A stretch of DNA of 64,000 nt from CAJBVG01 sp943371425 (GCA_943371425.1 CALRUR010000008.1:79504-143503), one strand, 5' to 3'. Positions 25,051-34,297 are shown, counted from the first letter of the stretch. A program made the numbers and translations. The notes: generated from the letters alone by a model not told the origin.

Positions 25051-25308
25051 TTATTTAGCCCTTTCTAAAATTTCTACTACTCTCCAACGCTTATTTTTAC
25101 TCAGCGGACGAATTTCCATAATGCTTACAGTGTCGCCAATGTTGCACTCGTTTTTCTCGTCATGAGCCATAAATTTGGTCGTCGTTTTTACGAACTTACC
25201 ATAGATCGGATGTTTTACTTTACGTTCGATAGCAACGGTAACAGATTTCTCCATTTTGTTACTTACTACTTGCCCGATTCTTGTTTTTCTTAAATTTCTT
25301 GTTTCCAT
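25051..25308 (-). CDS. rpsQ: 30S ribosomal protein S17
   Basis: This is 85 residues from ATG 25308 (METRNLRKTRIGQVVSNKM); an ATG four codons upstream is also possible. The S17 OB-fold signature GDTVSIMEIRPLSKNKRW is present. Confidence 0.96.
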   Translation of the reverse strand: METRNLRKTRIGQVVSNKMEKSVTVAIERKVKHPIYGKFVKTTTKFMAHDEKNECNIGDTVSIMEIRPLSKNKRWRVVEILERAK

Positions 25309-25330
25309 TTCCTGAATCAATTTCTACAGC

Positions 25331-25534
25331 TTAAGCTAGCGGAGCTGCTTGCTCACGTGCTTTAAGTTCTGTATTTAATTTAGCGATTGTCTTTCTTAAA
25401 GCGCGGATTTGCATTGGGTTTTCCAAAGCAGACACAGCATGACCAAACTTAAGTTTAGTTAAGTTAGCACGTTCTTCTGTGATCCTTTCTTTAATCTCTT
25501 CTAATGAGAGTTCTTTAATTTCTGCGTATTTCAT
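25331..25534 (-). CDS. rpmC: 50S ribosomal protein L29
   Basis: This 67-residue helical hairpin protein starts MKYAEIKELSLEEIKERI and contains the L29 core NPMQIRALRKTIAKL. It is near the exit tunnel and helps dock SRP and trigger factor. Confidence 0.96.
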   Translation of the reverse strand: MKYAEIKELSLEEIKERITEERANLTKLKFGHAVSALENPMQIRALRKTIAKLNTELKAREQAAPLA

Positions 25535-25595
25535 CTCTTTAATTTTTTGTATTCAGAGGGTTGCCGTTGATACACCGGATTCCATGAATAATTTT

Positions 25596-26018
25596 TTATG
25601 CCTCTTCGTAATCTCTACGTACTACAAATTTGGTTGCAACAGGTAATTTTTGTGCTGCTAATCTTAATGCTTCTTTAGCGGTTTCTAATGAAACGCCATC
25701 TGCTTCGAATAACATTCTACCTGGGCTTACTGGAGCTACCCAATATTCTGGAGCACCTTTACCTTTACCCATACGAACCTCTGCAGGTTTTTTCGTAATT
25801 GGTTTATCAGGAAAAATACGAATCCAAACTTGACCTTCACGTTTCATAAAACGTGTTACTGCAATACGAGCTGCTTCGATTTGACGGCTGGTGATCCAGC
25901 ATTCTTCTAGCGTTTTAATACCGAACGAACCAAATGCTAAGGTAGTTCCGCGTTTAGCGTTACCTTTCATTTTGCCTTTCTGCATTTTTCTGAACTTCGT
26001 TCTTTTTGGTTGTAACAT
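25596..26018 (-). CDS. rplP: 50S ribosomal protein L16
   Basis: This 140-residue protein starts MLQPKRTKFRKMQKGKMKGN and has the signature RMGKGKGAPEYWVAPVSPGR. It stabilises the A-site region of the large subunit. Confidence 0.98.
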   Translation of the reverse strand: MLQPKRTKFRKMQKGKMKGNAKRGTTLAFGSFGIKTLEECWITSRQIEAARIAVTRFMKREGQVWIRIFPDKPITKKPAEVRMGKGKGAPEYWVAPVSPGRMLFEADGVSLETAKEALRLAAQKLPVATKFVVRRDYEEA

Positions 26019-26055
26019 AACTTTACCTATTATTTCAGGTTAACAATCCTTTAAT

Positions 26056-26835
26056 TTATTTTGAAGATTTTCCTCTTCCGCCACCACCTCTACGATCGTT
26101 GTTTCCACCTCTCTTATCATTTCTACGATCATTTCTGTCTGGACGGTCGTTTCCACCTTCTCTTTGTTTGGTGTTAGCGGCTGCGCCGATATTCGGAGAT
26201 AAATCTCTCTTACCATATACTTCACCTTTACAGATCCATACCTTCACACCTATTTTACCGTAAGTAGTTAATGCTTCTGCTAATGCATAGTCGATATCAG
26301 CACGTAACGTGTGTAACGGAACACGTCCTTCTTTGTACTGCTCAGAACGTGCCATTTCAGCACCTCCTAAACGACCTGAAGTCATTATCTTGATACCTTC
26401 AGCTCCCATTCTCATGGTTGAAGCTATTGAAGTTTTCATTGCTCTACGGAAAGAGATACGTGCCTCTAATTGCTTAGCTACACCGTCTGCTACTAATTGA
26501 GCATCTAACTCCGGGCGTTTAATCTCGAAGATGTTGATTTGTACATCTTTCTTCGTGATTTTCTTCAATTCTTCTTTGATTTTATCTACCTCTTGACCGC
26601 CTTTACCAATTACGATTCCCGGACGTGCCGTGTGAATAGTAATGGTGATGCGCTTCAATGTACGTTCGATAACAATCTTTGCAATACCACCTTTTGCGAT
26701 ACGAGCGTGGATATACTTACGTATTTTTTCGTCTTCAACTAACTTATCAGCGTATTTGTTTCCACCGAACCAATTAGAATCCCAACCTTTGATGATTCCT
26801 AATCTATTTCCTATCGGATGTGCTTTTTGTCCCAT
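26056..26835 (-). CDS. rpsC: 30S ribosomal protein S3 with RGG-like tail
   Basis: This 259-residue protein has a KH domain (RPGIVIGKGGQEVDKIKEEL) and the S3 C-terminal domain (GRLGGAEMARSEQYKEGRVP). After about residue 222 an extra tail rich in Gly, Arg, Asn and Asp follows (RPDRNDRRNDKRGGNNDRRG), giving more length than the usual 210-235. Such tails look like disordered RNA-binding RGG segments. Confidence 0.97.
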   Translation of the reverse strand: MGQKAHPIGNRLGIIKGWDSNWFGGNKYADKLVEDEKIRKYIHARIAKGGIAKIVIERTLKRITITIHTARPGIVIGKGGQEVDKIKEELKKITKKDVQINIFEIKRPELDAQLVADGVAKQLEARISFRRAMKTSIASTMRMGAEGIKIMTSGRLGGAEMARSEQYKEGRVPLHTLRADIDYALAEALTTYGKIGVKVWICKGEVYGKRDLSPNIGAAANTKQREGGNDRPDRNDRRNDKRGGNNDRRGGGGRGKSSK

Positions 26836-26849
26836 TTTCTAATCAGATC

Positions 26850-27206
26850 TTAGTTAGCGTTAGATATTTTACTGTCAACTACCATGGTTACATGGTTAGA
26901 ACGTTTGCGGATACGGTATCCTCTTCCTTGTGGTGCTGTGCGTAAACGCTTCAACTGGCGACCACCATCTACCATCACACTCTTTACGTATAACTCGCTG
27001 TCTTCCATACGAACTCCTTCGTTCTTTGCTTGCCAGTTGGCAATTGCAGATAGAAGTAGTTTTTCTACCCTTTTAGATGCCTCTTTAGGGTTGAATTTTA
27101 GAATATGTAAAGCATGTTCTACTTTTTGTCCACGGATCAAATCGACCACTAGACGCATCTTACGTGGAGACGTCGGACAATCATTTAATTTTGCTATTGC
27201 TTCCAT
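26850..27206 (-). CDS. rplV: 50S ribosomal protein L22
   Basis: This 118-residue protein has DCPTSPRKMRLVVDLIRGQK and the tunnel-lining hairpin RLRTAPQGRGYRIRKRSNHV. Length is standard. Confidence 0.97.
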   Translation of the reverse strand: MEAIAKLNDCPTSPRKMRLVVDLIRGQKVEHALHILKFNPKEASKRVEKLLLSAIANWQAKNEGVRMEDSELYVKSVMVDGGRQLKRLRTAPQGRGYRIRKRSNHVTMVVDSKISNAN

Positions 27207-27211
27207 TGTTC

Positions 27212-27481
27212 TTATTTCTTTTTATCTCCACCGTGACCTCTAAATGTACGAGTTGGGGCAAACTCACCTAATTTGTGACCTACCATGTTCTCTGTAACAT
27301 ATACAGGGATGAATTTATTACCATTGTGTACTGCAAACGTGTGACCAACGAAATCTGGAGAGATCATTGATCTTCTTGACCAGGTCTTAATAACCGACCT
27401 TTTGGTTGTTTCATTCATTACATTAACTTTCTTGTCTAATGTATGATCGATATACGGTCCTTTTTTAACTGAACGAGCCAT
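27212..27481 (-). CDS. rpsS: 30S ribosomal protein S19
   Basis: This 89-residue protein starts MARSVKKGPYIDHTLDKKV and has the signature HNGNKFIPVYVTENMVGHKL. Its start overlaps the rplB stop by one base. Confidence 0.98.
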   Translation of the reverse strand: MARSVKKGPYIDHTLDKKVNVMNETTKRSVIKTWSRRSMISPDFVGHTFAVHNGNKFIPVYVTENMVGHKLGEFAPTRTFRGHGGDKKK

Positions 27482-28305
27482 TATTTCTTCCTTCTTTCAA
27501 TGATGTAACGATTTGACGATTTCTTTTTGTAGCGAGTTTTGAATCCTTTAGCTAACACACCTGTTCTAGAACGAGGGTGTCCACCAGAAGCTCTACCTTC
27601 ACCACCACCCATTGGGTGATCTACCGGGTTCATTGCTACCGGACGAGTTCTCGGACGGCGACCTAACCAACGGTTTCTACCTGCTTTACCTAATCTTTCG
27701 ATTTGGTGATCTGAGTTAGATACTGTTCCGATAGTTGCGATACAAGTTGATAATACCATACGAGTTTCACCTGAAGGCATCTTTAAGATTGCATATTTGC
27801 TATCTCTCGCTGCCAACTGTGCGTATGTACCAGCACCTCTTGCAAATTTTCCACCTTGACCAGGATTTAGTTCGATGTTGTGAACTAAGGTACCTAGAGG
27901 AATGTTCTTTAATGGCATCGCGTTACCAACTTCTGGTGCGCTGTTTTCGCCACTAACTATTTTCATTCCAACTTTCAATCCTTCTGGAGCAAGAATATAT
28001 CTCTTCTCTCCATCAGCATAATGCAATAATGCAATACGTGAAGTTCTATTCGGATCGTACTCAATGGTTGCTACCATTGCAGGAATATCATTTTTATCTC
28101 TCTTAAAGTCGATTAAACGGTATGATTTCTTGTGACCACCGCCAATATAGCGCATTGTCATCTTACCAGAACCGTTACGACCTCCGGATTTTTTATGTTT
28201 AACTACCAGCGATTTCTCAGGTACGTTGGTGGTGATATCTGAATTATCCACCGCTACTCTGAATCGTGAACCTGGCGTTACCGGTTTAAATCTTTTAACT
28301 GCCAT
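27481..28305 (-). CDS. rplB: 50S ribosomal protein L2
   Basis: At 274 residues it has standard length. The peptidyl-transferase-region signature NPVDHPMGGGEGRASGGHPR is intact, including the conserved His. It is one of the primary 23S rRNA binders. Confidence 0.99.
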   Translation of the reverse strand: MAVKRFKPVTPGSRFRVAVDNSDITTNVPEKSLVVKHKKSGGRNGSGKMTMRYIGGGHKKSYRLIDFKRDKNDIPAMVATIEYDPNRTSRIALLHYADGEKRYILAPEGLKVGMKIVSGENSAPEVGNAMPLKNIPLGTLVHNIELNPGQGGKFARGAGTYAQLAARDSKYAILKMPSGETRMVLSTCIATIGTVSNSDHQIERLGKAGRNRWLGRRPRTRPVAMNPVDHPMGGGEGRASGGHPRSRTGVLAKGFKTRYKKKSSNRYIIERRKK

Positions 28306-28310
28306 AACTA

Positions 28311-28601
28311 TTAAATGTTATTATAAAAGTCTATTGTGTTACCTTCTGCCAACTCTACTATCGCTTTTTTCACTCGTCCAGTTGAACCTACCACTACTCC
28401 GTTTTTCGTACCACGTGATTTTGCTTTACCTGGTGCGATCATTGTATTGACAGATTTTACTGTTACGTTGAACATTGCCTCTACGGCATTTTTGATTTGT
28501 ATTTTGTTAGCCTTTTTATCTACTACGAATGCATATCTATTAAGCTTCTCGCCCATAGCTGCAACTTTCTCCGTAAGTATTGGTTTCTTTAAAATTTCCA
28601 T
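28311..28601 (-). CDS. rplW: 50S ribosomal protein L23
   Basis: This 96-residue protein starts MEILKKPILTEKVAAMGEKL and has NKIQIKNAVEAMFNVTVKSV. It forms the docking site for SRP and trigger factor at the tunnel exit. Confidence 0.97.
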   Translation of the reverse strand: MEILKKPILTEKVAAMGEKLNRYAFVVDKKANKIQIKNAVEAMFNVTVKSVNTMIAPGKAKSRGTKNGVVVGSTGRVKKAIVELAEGNTIDFYNNI

Positions 28602-28609
28602 GTCTCTAC

Positions 28610-29239
28610 TTACTTGCTAAATGAATCCTCAATTGATTTAACTGAACTTGCGGTCAATACCAATTTATCAGCATGTAATAAATCGTAAGTATTGATATCT
28701 GAAGCTGTGATAACTTTAGACTTTTGTAAGTTTCTGCTTGATAAGTATAAATTCTCATCGATGCTTGAAGTTACCATTAAAGCCTTTTTATCATTCATCT
28801 TCAAATTGTTTACCAACGAAATGAAGTTCTTAGTTTTAGCAGTTTCGAAACTGAAATCTTCTAAAATTACGATGTCGTTATTTTTCGCTTTGTAGCTTAA
28901 TGCAGACATACGTGCTAATGCTTTCATTTTTTTGTTCAACTTGAAATGATAGTCACGTGGCTGTGGACCAAATATACGTCCCCCACCTCTAAACACAGGA
29001 CTCTTGATACTTCCCTTACGAGAACCACCAGTACCTTTTTGTTTGTGTAACTTACGAGTAGAACCCGAAACTTCGTTACGTTGCTTAGATTTATGTGTTC
29101 CTTGACGTTGGTTAGCTAAATATTGCTTAACGTCTAAGTAAATTGCATGATCATTTGGTTCGATACCGAAGATAGCGTCAGAAAGAGTAACCTTGTTACC
29201 TGTTTCTTTTCCTTCAATGTTTAATACCTTTAATTCCAT
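28610..29239 (-). CDS. rplD: 50S ribosomal protein L4
   Basis: This 209-residue protein has the tunnel-reaching extended loop (STRKLHKQKGTGGSRKGSIK, PVFRGGGRIFGPQPRDY). In E. coli L4 represses the S10 operon; whether that holds here is unknown. Confidence 0.97.
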   Translation of the reverse strand: MELKVLNIEGKETGNKVTLSDAIFGIEPNDHAIYLDVKQYLANQRQGTHKSKQRNEVSGSTRKLHKQKGTGGSRKGSIKSPVFRGGGRIFGPQPRDYHFKLNKKMKALARMSALSYKAKNNDIVILEDFSFETAKTKNFISLVNNLKMNDKKALMVTSSIDENLYLSSRNLQKSKVITASDINTYDLLHADKLVLTASSVKSIEDSFSK

Positions 29240-29242
29240 CGC

Positions 29243-29860
29243 TTATTTCTCTAGTATTACGTATGAACCTTTTGCACCCGGAACTGAACCACTTACTACT
29301 AATAAGTTTTGCTCTGGATACACCTTTAATATTTGTAAGTTTTGAATTTTCACACGGTCACCACCCATACGACCAGCCATGCGCATTCCTTTGAATACTT
29401 TTGACGGCCAAGATGAAGCTCCTAACGAACCTGGTGCACGTAAACGGTTATGCTGACCGTGAGTTTGACCACCCACACCGGCAAATCCGTGACGTTTAAC
29501 TACCCCTTGAAAACCTTTACCTTTTGAAGTACCAACAACGTCAACTAAATCGCCTTCGCTAAATAGTTCAACGTTTAACACATCTCCAATTACTTTTGCA
29601 TCTGCAAAACTCTTAAACTCTACTAACTTACGTTTTGGAGTTGTACCAGCTTTTGCAAAATGACCTTTCATTGGTTTAGAAGTGTTTTTCTCCTTCTTTT
29701 CATCATAAGCCAATTGAATGGCTTCGTAGCCGTCTTTCTCGACGGTTCTTACTTGCGTAACAACGCAAGGACCTGCCTCGATAACCGTACAAGGAATATT
29801 CTTCCCTTCCGCATTATAAACGCTGGTCATTCCTACTTTTTTACCAATTATTCCTGACAT
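29243..29860 (-). CDS. rplC: 50S ribosomal protein L3
   Basis: This is 205 residues from ATG 29860 (MSGIIGKKVGMTSVY). An upstream in-frame ATG at 29878 would add six residues not seen in the family. The signature FAGVGGQTHGQHNRLRAPGS is present, with the Gln that is methylated by PrmB in other bacteria. Confidence 0.97.
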   Translation of the reverse strand: MSGIIGKKVGMTSVYNAEGKNIPCTVIEAGPCVVTQVRTVEKDGYEAIQLAYDEKKEKNTSKPMKGHFAKAGTTPKRKLVEFKSFADAKVIGDVLNVELFSEGDLVDVVGTSKGKGFQGVVKRHGFAGVGGQTHGQHNRLRAPGSLGASSWPSKVFKGMRMAGRMGGDRVKIQNLQILKVYPEQNLLVVSGSVPGAKGSYVILEK

Positions 29861-29941
29861 TTTGTTTTGTTTTAACATCCATCGAAGTGTAGGGCACTTC
29901 GTTCAAGATGTGTAATTATTTATTAATTGTTTATTTATTTA

Positions 29942-30247
29942 TCAAACTTTGATTTCTACCTCTACCCCACTTGGCAATTCTAACTTCATCAAGGCATCTA
30001 CCGTTTTTGAAGTTGAGCTATAGATATCCAATAATCTCTTGTAAGAACATAATTGGAACTGCTCTCTAGCTTTTTTGTTTACGTGTGGTGAACGTAATAC
30101 AGTGAAGATTTTCTTCTCTGTTGGCAATGGAATAGGGCCGCTTAATACTGCTCCTGTAGCCTTTACCGTCTTTACGATTTTCTCAGCAGACTTATCTACC
30201 AAGTTGTAATCGTAAGATTTTAATTTAATTCTAATTCTTTGGCTCAT
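29942..30247 (-). CDS. rpsJ: 30S ribosomal protein S10
   Basis: This 101-residue protein starts MSQRIRIKLKSYDYNLVDKS and has SGPIPLPTEKKIFTVLRSPH. It also acts as NusE in antitermination. It directly follows fusA with a 107-bp gap holding a perfect palindrome. No tuf gene lies between them. Confidence 0.98.
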   Translation of the reverse strand: MSQRIRIKLKSYDYNLVDKSAEKIVKTVKATGAVLSGPIPLPTEKKIFTVLRSPHVNKKAREQFQLCSYKRLLDIYSSTSKTVDALMKLELPSGVEVEIKV

Positions 30248-30315
30248 TTTTTTTGTTTTTACTTTTTATTTGTTGGTTTCAAGTTAGAGCTATTAACAAC
30301 CTGACCCCTTTATTT

Positions 30316-30351
30316 AATTAGCTAATTAGCAAATTTGCTAATTAGCTAATT
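30316..30351. repeat. Perfect 36-bp palindrome between fusA and rpsJ
   Basis: It has 18-bp arms made of TTAGCTAA-type words meeting at AAATTT (centre 30333/30334), 3 bp after the fusA stop. There is no T-run, so termination is not obvious. It could be an RNA-processing site or a member of the short-word repeat families. Confidence 0.9.
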
Positions 30352-30354
30352 GAA

Positions 30355-32466
30355 TTATGCATTTACTGTTTTACCTTTTGCTTTTGCGATTACTTCGTCT
30401 TGTACGTTTTTAGGTGCTTCAGAGTAATGATCGAACTCCATTGTTGAAGTTGCACGACCTGAAGTAATAGTACGTAATTGAGTTACATAACCAAACATTT
30501 CTGAAAGTGGCACTTGTGCTTTAATTACTTGCGAACCTGCACGTGTATCCATTCCTTGTAATTGTCCTCTTCTTCTGTTCATATCACCAATTACATCACC
30601 CATGTTTTCTTCTGGAGTTAAAATCTCCACTTTCATGATTGGCTCCATTAACACCGGCTTCGCTTTTGGTAAAGCTTCGCGGAATGCTGAACGTGCACAA
30701 ATCTCAAAAGATAAAGCATCTGAATCGACTGCGTGGAATGAACCATCAATCAATCTTACTTTCATGCTCGATAAAGGATAACCTGCTAATACACCATTAA
30801 CCATGGCTGCTGCAAATCCTTTTTCTACCGATGGAATAAATTCTCTTGGAATAGAACCACCTGTAATTTCGTTCACGAATTGTAAACCACCTTTTTCCCA
30901 ATCTGCATCAACTGGAGAAATAACAATTTGGATATCCGCGAATTTACCACGACCACCTGTTTGTTTCTTGTAGGTTTCTCTGTGTTGAATTGAACCAGTG
31001 ATTGCCTCTTTGTAAGCTACTTGAGGTGCTCCTTGATTTACTTCTACTTTGAACTCGCGTTTTAAACGGTCCATTAAAATATCTAAGTGAAGTTCACCCA
31101 TACCTGAGATAACTGTTTGACCAGTTTCTTGATCCGTTTGTACACGGAAGGTTGGATCTTCTTCTGCTAATTTACCTAATGCAATACCCAATTTATCAAC
31201 ATCAGCTTGAGTTTTAGGCTCAATTGCTAATCCGATAACTGGCTCAGGGAAATTCATCGATTCTAATACGATTGGTTTCTTCTCATCACAAAGTGTATCA
31301 CCTGTTTTGATATCTTTAAAACCAACTACCGCTGCAATATCACCAGCTCCTACGTTAGGAATTGGGTTTTGCTTGTTAGCGTGCATTTGGAAGATACGTG
31401 AAATACGCTCTTTGTTTTCTGAACGTGTGTTATACACGTAAGAACCTGCTTCTAAGTTTCCTGAATATACACGGATGAAACATAAACGACCTACGAATGG
31501 ATCAGTAGCAATTTTAAATGCTAATGCTGCAAATGGCTCTTTAATGTCTGGTTTAACCAAAATTTCTTCACCTGTATCTGGGTTTGTACCTAAAACTCCT
31601 TTAGAATCCATTGGCGATGGCAATAATTCCATCACGTAGTCTAACATCGTTTGTACACCTTTATTTTTGAATGATGAACCACAAACCATCGGTACGATTT
31701 TAGCGTCTAATACCGCTTGGCGTAATGCATCTAATACTTCACGTTCTGTGATTGTTTCTGGAGCGTCGAAGAATTTAGTCATTAAATTCTCGTCGTACTC
31801 AGCAACTGATTCTAATAATTTTTCTCTCCACTCTGCAACCTCATCAAGCATATCTGCAGGAATTGGCACTTCTGTGAAAGTCATCCCTTTATCGTGCTCA
31901 TTCCAAACAATACCTCTGTTGTTAATTAAATCAACAACACCAGTAAATGCATCTTCAGCACCAATTGGTAATTGTAATGGAACTGCGTTAGAACCTAACA
32001 TTTCTTTCACTTGGTTAACCACTTTTAAGAAATCGGCACCTGCACGGTCCATTTTATTTACGAAACCAATACGTGGCACTTCGTAGTTATTAGCTAGTCT
32101 CCAGTTTGTTTCAGATTGAGGCTCAACACCATCAACTGCCGAAAACAAAAACACTAAACCATCTAATACACGTAATGAACGATTTACTTCTACTGTAAAG
32201 TCAACGTGACCAGGAGTATCAATAACGTTTACGTGATAATTTTGTCCTCTATATTTCCAATTAACAGTAGTAGCTGCAGATGTAATAGTAATACCACGCT
32301 CCTGTTCTTGCGCCATCCAGTCCATGGTTGCTGCACCTTCGTGCACTTCACCAATTTTATGGCTAACACCTGAGTAGTATAAAATACGCTCAGTAGTAGT
32401 AGTTTTACCAGCATCGATGTGAGCAGCGATACCTATGTTTCTTGTATATCTTAAATCTCTTGACAT
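30355..32466 (-). CDS. fusA: Elongation factor G
   Basis: This 703-residue protein is full length. GTPase motifs are intact: AHIDAGKTTTTERIL (G1), DTPGHVDF (G3) and NKMDRAGAD (G4). Domains II-V follow, with GEEDPTF-like AEEDPTFRVQTD and the C-terminal GDVIGDMNRRRGQL. It catalyses ribosomal translocation and recycling. It lies between rpsG and rpsJ. Confidence 0.98.
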   Translation of the reverse strand: MSRDLRYTRNIGIAAHIDAGKTTTTERILYYSGVSHKIGEVHEGAATMDWMAQEQERGITITSAATTVNWKYRGQNYHVNVIDTPGHVDFTVEVNRSLRVLDGLVFLFSAVDGVEPQSETNWRLANNYEVPRIGFVNKMDRAGADFLKVVNQVKEMLGSNAVPLQLPIGAEDAFTGVVDLINNRGIVWNEHDKGMTFTEVPIPADMLDEVAEWREKLLESVAEYDENLMTKFFDAPETITEREVLDALRQAVLDAKIVPMVCGSSFKNKGVQTMLDYVMELLPSPMDSKGVLGTNPDTGEEILVKPDIKEPFAALAFKIATDPFVGRLCFIRVYSGNLEAGSYVYNTRSENKERISRIFQMHANKQNPIPNVGAGDIAAVVGFKDIKTGDTLCDEKKPIVLESMNFPEPVIGLAIEPKTQADVDKLGIALGKLAEEDPTFRVQTDQETGQTVISGMGELHLDILMDRLKREFKVEVNQGAPQVAYKEAITGSIQHRETYKKQTGGRGKFADIQIVISPVDADWEKGGLQFVNEITGGSIPREFIPSVEKGFAAAMVNGVLAGYPLSSMKVRLIDGSFHAVDSDALSFEICARSAFREALPKAKPVLMEPIMKVEILTPEENMGDVIGDMNRRRGQLQGMDTRAGSQVIKAQVPLSEMFGYVTQLRTITSGRATSTMEFDHYSEAPKNVQDEVIAKAKGKTVNA

Positions 32467-32491
32467 TGTCTTTTTTTGAATCGATTATTTA

Positions 32492-32959
32492 CTAGAATCT
32501 AAAATGTGAGAATGCTTTGTTAGCTTCTGCCATTTTGTGTGTATCTTCCTTCTTCTTAATCGCTGCACCTTCGTTTTTAGCTGCTGCAATGATTTCTCCC
32601 GCTAAACGGTCAACCATTGTTTTTTCGCCACGTTTACGTGCATAACCAATTAACCATTTCATACCCAAAGCAGATTTACGCTCCGGACGAACTTCTGTTG
32701 GTACTTGGAAGTTAGCTCCACCTACACGGCGACTCTTAACCTCTACTGCTGGCATTACGTTTGTTAATGCTTTTCTCCAAGTATCTAATCCGTTCTCACT
32801 TGTTTTCTTTTCCACTAATTCTATAGCATCGTAAAAAATGCCGAAAGCTGTTGATTTCTTGCCTTCGTACATCATATTGTTTACGAATTTTGTTACCAAT
32901 ACGTCGTTAAACTTCGGATCTGGTAGTATAATTCTTTTTTTCGGTTTTGACTTTCTCAT
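32492..32959 (-). CDS. rpsG: 30S ribosomal protein S7
   Basis: At 155 residues it has standard length (MRKSKPKKRIILPDPKFNDV; RRVGGANFQVPTEVRPERK). It is the primary binder of the 16S 3' major domain. It starts 29 bp after rpsL. Confidence 0.98.
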   Translation of the reverse strand: MRKSKPKKRIILPDPKFNDVLVTKFVNNMMYEGKKSTAFGIFYDAIELVEKKTSENGLDTWRKALTNVMPAVEVKSRRVGGANFQVPTEVRPERKSALGMKWLIGYARKRGEKTMVDRLAGEIIAAAKNEGAAIKKKEDTHKMAEANKAFSHFRF

Positions 32960-32988
32960 TTTCTTAGATCAATCGTTGCGTCCTCTAA

Positions 32989-33396
32989 TTATTTCTTTTT
33001 ACCTTTTGTTGCAGGTGCTTGCCCTGGTTTAGGTTTTTTAGTACCGTATTTAGAACGGCGTTGGTTTCTTCCTTCTACCCCTGAAGTATCTAATGTACCA
33101 CGGATGATGTGGTAACGTACTCCTGGTAAATCTTTAACCCTTCCGCCTCTAATCAATACAATTGAGTGCTCTTGTAAGTTGTGGCCTTCACCCGGGATGT
33201 AAGCATTTACTTCCTTTGTGTTGGTTAAACGTACCCTTGCAACTTTACGCATTGCCGAATTTGGTTTCTTAGGAGTGGTTGTATAAACACGTGTGCATAC
33301 ACCTCTTCGCTGTGGACATGAATCCAAGGCTGGCGACTTACTTTTGTCGACCATTGCTACTCTCCCTTTTCTTACTAACTGTTGTATAGTAGGCAT
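32989..33396 (-). CDS. rpsL: 30S ribosomal protein S12
   Basis: This 135-residue protein has TTPKKPNSAMRKVARVRLTN and GGRVKDLPGVRYHIIRG. Both lysines where streptomycin-resistance substitutions usually fall are the wild-type residue. It is the first gene of the fused str-S10-spc-alpha string and has its own promoter. Confidence 0.98.
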   Translation of the reverse strand: MPTIQQLVRKGRVAMVDKSKSPALDSCPQRRGVCTRVYTTTPKKPNSAMRKVARVRLTNTKEVNAYIPGEGHNLQEHSIVLIRGGRVKDLPGVRYHIIRGTLDTSGVEGRNQRRSKYGTKKPKPGQAPATKGKKK

Positions 33397-33459
33397 TTTA
33401 TCTAATATATTTTTTTAATATGTTCTAAAAAAGACGTAATACTCCCTTTTGAGGGACTG

Positions 33460-33489
33460 CAAAGGTAACAACAATCTATTAATTCACAA
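33460..33489 (-). promoter_or_regulatory. Bacteroidota-type promoter of the rpsL operon
   Basis: On the minus strand there is TTG (33487-33489), a 19-base spacer and TACCTTTG (33460-33467). This is an exact match to the TTG/TAnnTTTG pattern of the primary sigma factor in this phylum. A small leader hairpin (TCCCT/AGGGA, 33442-33455) lies near the expected transcription start. Confidence 0.7.
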
Positions 33490-33567
33490 GGGGTAATGTT
33501 AAAAATATTGAAGAATATTAGGTCTGAAGCCTTTTACCTAGTGTTTTAGAATATAAATAACTGAAAA

Positions 33568-34125
33568 TCAATTAAATTTGGTCATTGTTAGCTCGCAACC
33601 AATACTTACAAAACTCTTAACCATTTCCATTGATTTTGAAATTAGTTCCGGTAATGCGGGAATTTCGTCATCATCAAAGCCACTCAACACATAATCTACT
33701 TGCCTCCCTTTAGCGAAATTATCGCCAATGCCAAATCTTAACCTCGGATAATTGTTATGCCCTAGCATTAAATTAATGTTTTTCAACCCATTATGCCCTG
33801 CATCTGCTCCTTTAGGGCGCATTTTTACCGCTCCAAATGGAATTGCCAAATCATCTACCACTACCAACACATGGTTAACAGGCACTTTTAAGGCATCCAT
33901 CCAATATTTTAATGCCTTCCCACTTAAATTCATATAAGTAGTAGGTTTAATTAAGGTAACCTGTCTCCCCTTCATGCTAAACTCCGCTACCGATGCGTAG
34001 CGTTCGGTGCTAAATTTAATGCCCTGCTCTTTTGCTAAGCCATCTAAAACCATAAATCCGGCATTATGCCGAGTATCCGCATATTCTGGACCAATGTTGC
34101 CTAAACCGACGATTAAGTATTTCAT
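33568..34125 (-). CDS. pth: Peptidyl-tRNA hydrolase
   Basis: This is 185 residues from ATG 34125 (MKYLIVGLGNIGPEYADTRH). An ATG three codons upstream is less like the family. The catalytic His is in DTRHNAGF, the Asp in VVVDDLAIPFG, and GHNGLKNI is conserved. It releases tRNA from peptidyl-tRNA shed by stalled ribosomes. It lies next to rplY, a pairing widespread in bacteria. Confidence 0.97.
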   Translation of the reverse strand: MKYLIVGLGNIGPEYADTRHNAGFMVLDGLAKEQGIKFSTERYASVAEFSMKGRQVTLIKPTTYMNLSGKALKYWMDALKVPVNHVLVVVDDLAIPFGAVKMRPKGADAGHNGLKNINLMLGHNNYPRLRFGIGDNFAKGRQVDYVLSGFDDDEIPALPELISKSMEMVKSFVSIGCELTMTKFN

Positions 34126-34152
34126 GAGGGGCAAAGATAAGAGTTGAGTTAT

Positions 34153-34297
34153 GAATTACGAATTTCGAATTACGAATTACGAATTGGTGCTAATAGGTCT
34201 CGTATTAACTTAATAACTTAATAACTATTTGCTTACAATTTACCACTTCGCTTGCCAAAATTCGTAATTCGTAATTCGTAATTAATAATTCGTAATT
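34153..34297. repeat. Facing GAATTACG / CGTAATTC arrays
   Basis: The GAATTACG array (34153-34185) faces its reverse complement (34259-34297) across about 73 bases that include a TTAATAAC tandem. It fills the gap between pth and the rplY terminator. Confidence 0.9.

Noticed and set aside
30248..30354. A missing or broken tuf gene between fusA and rpsJ
   Set aside because: The gap is about 107 bp with no EF-Tu-like remnant; Bacteroidota usually keep tuf elsewhere.
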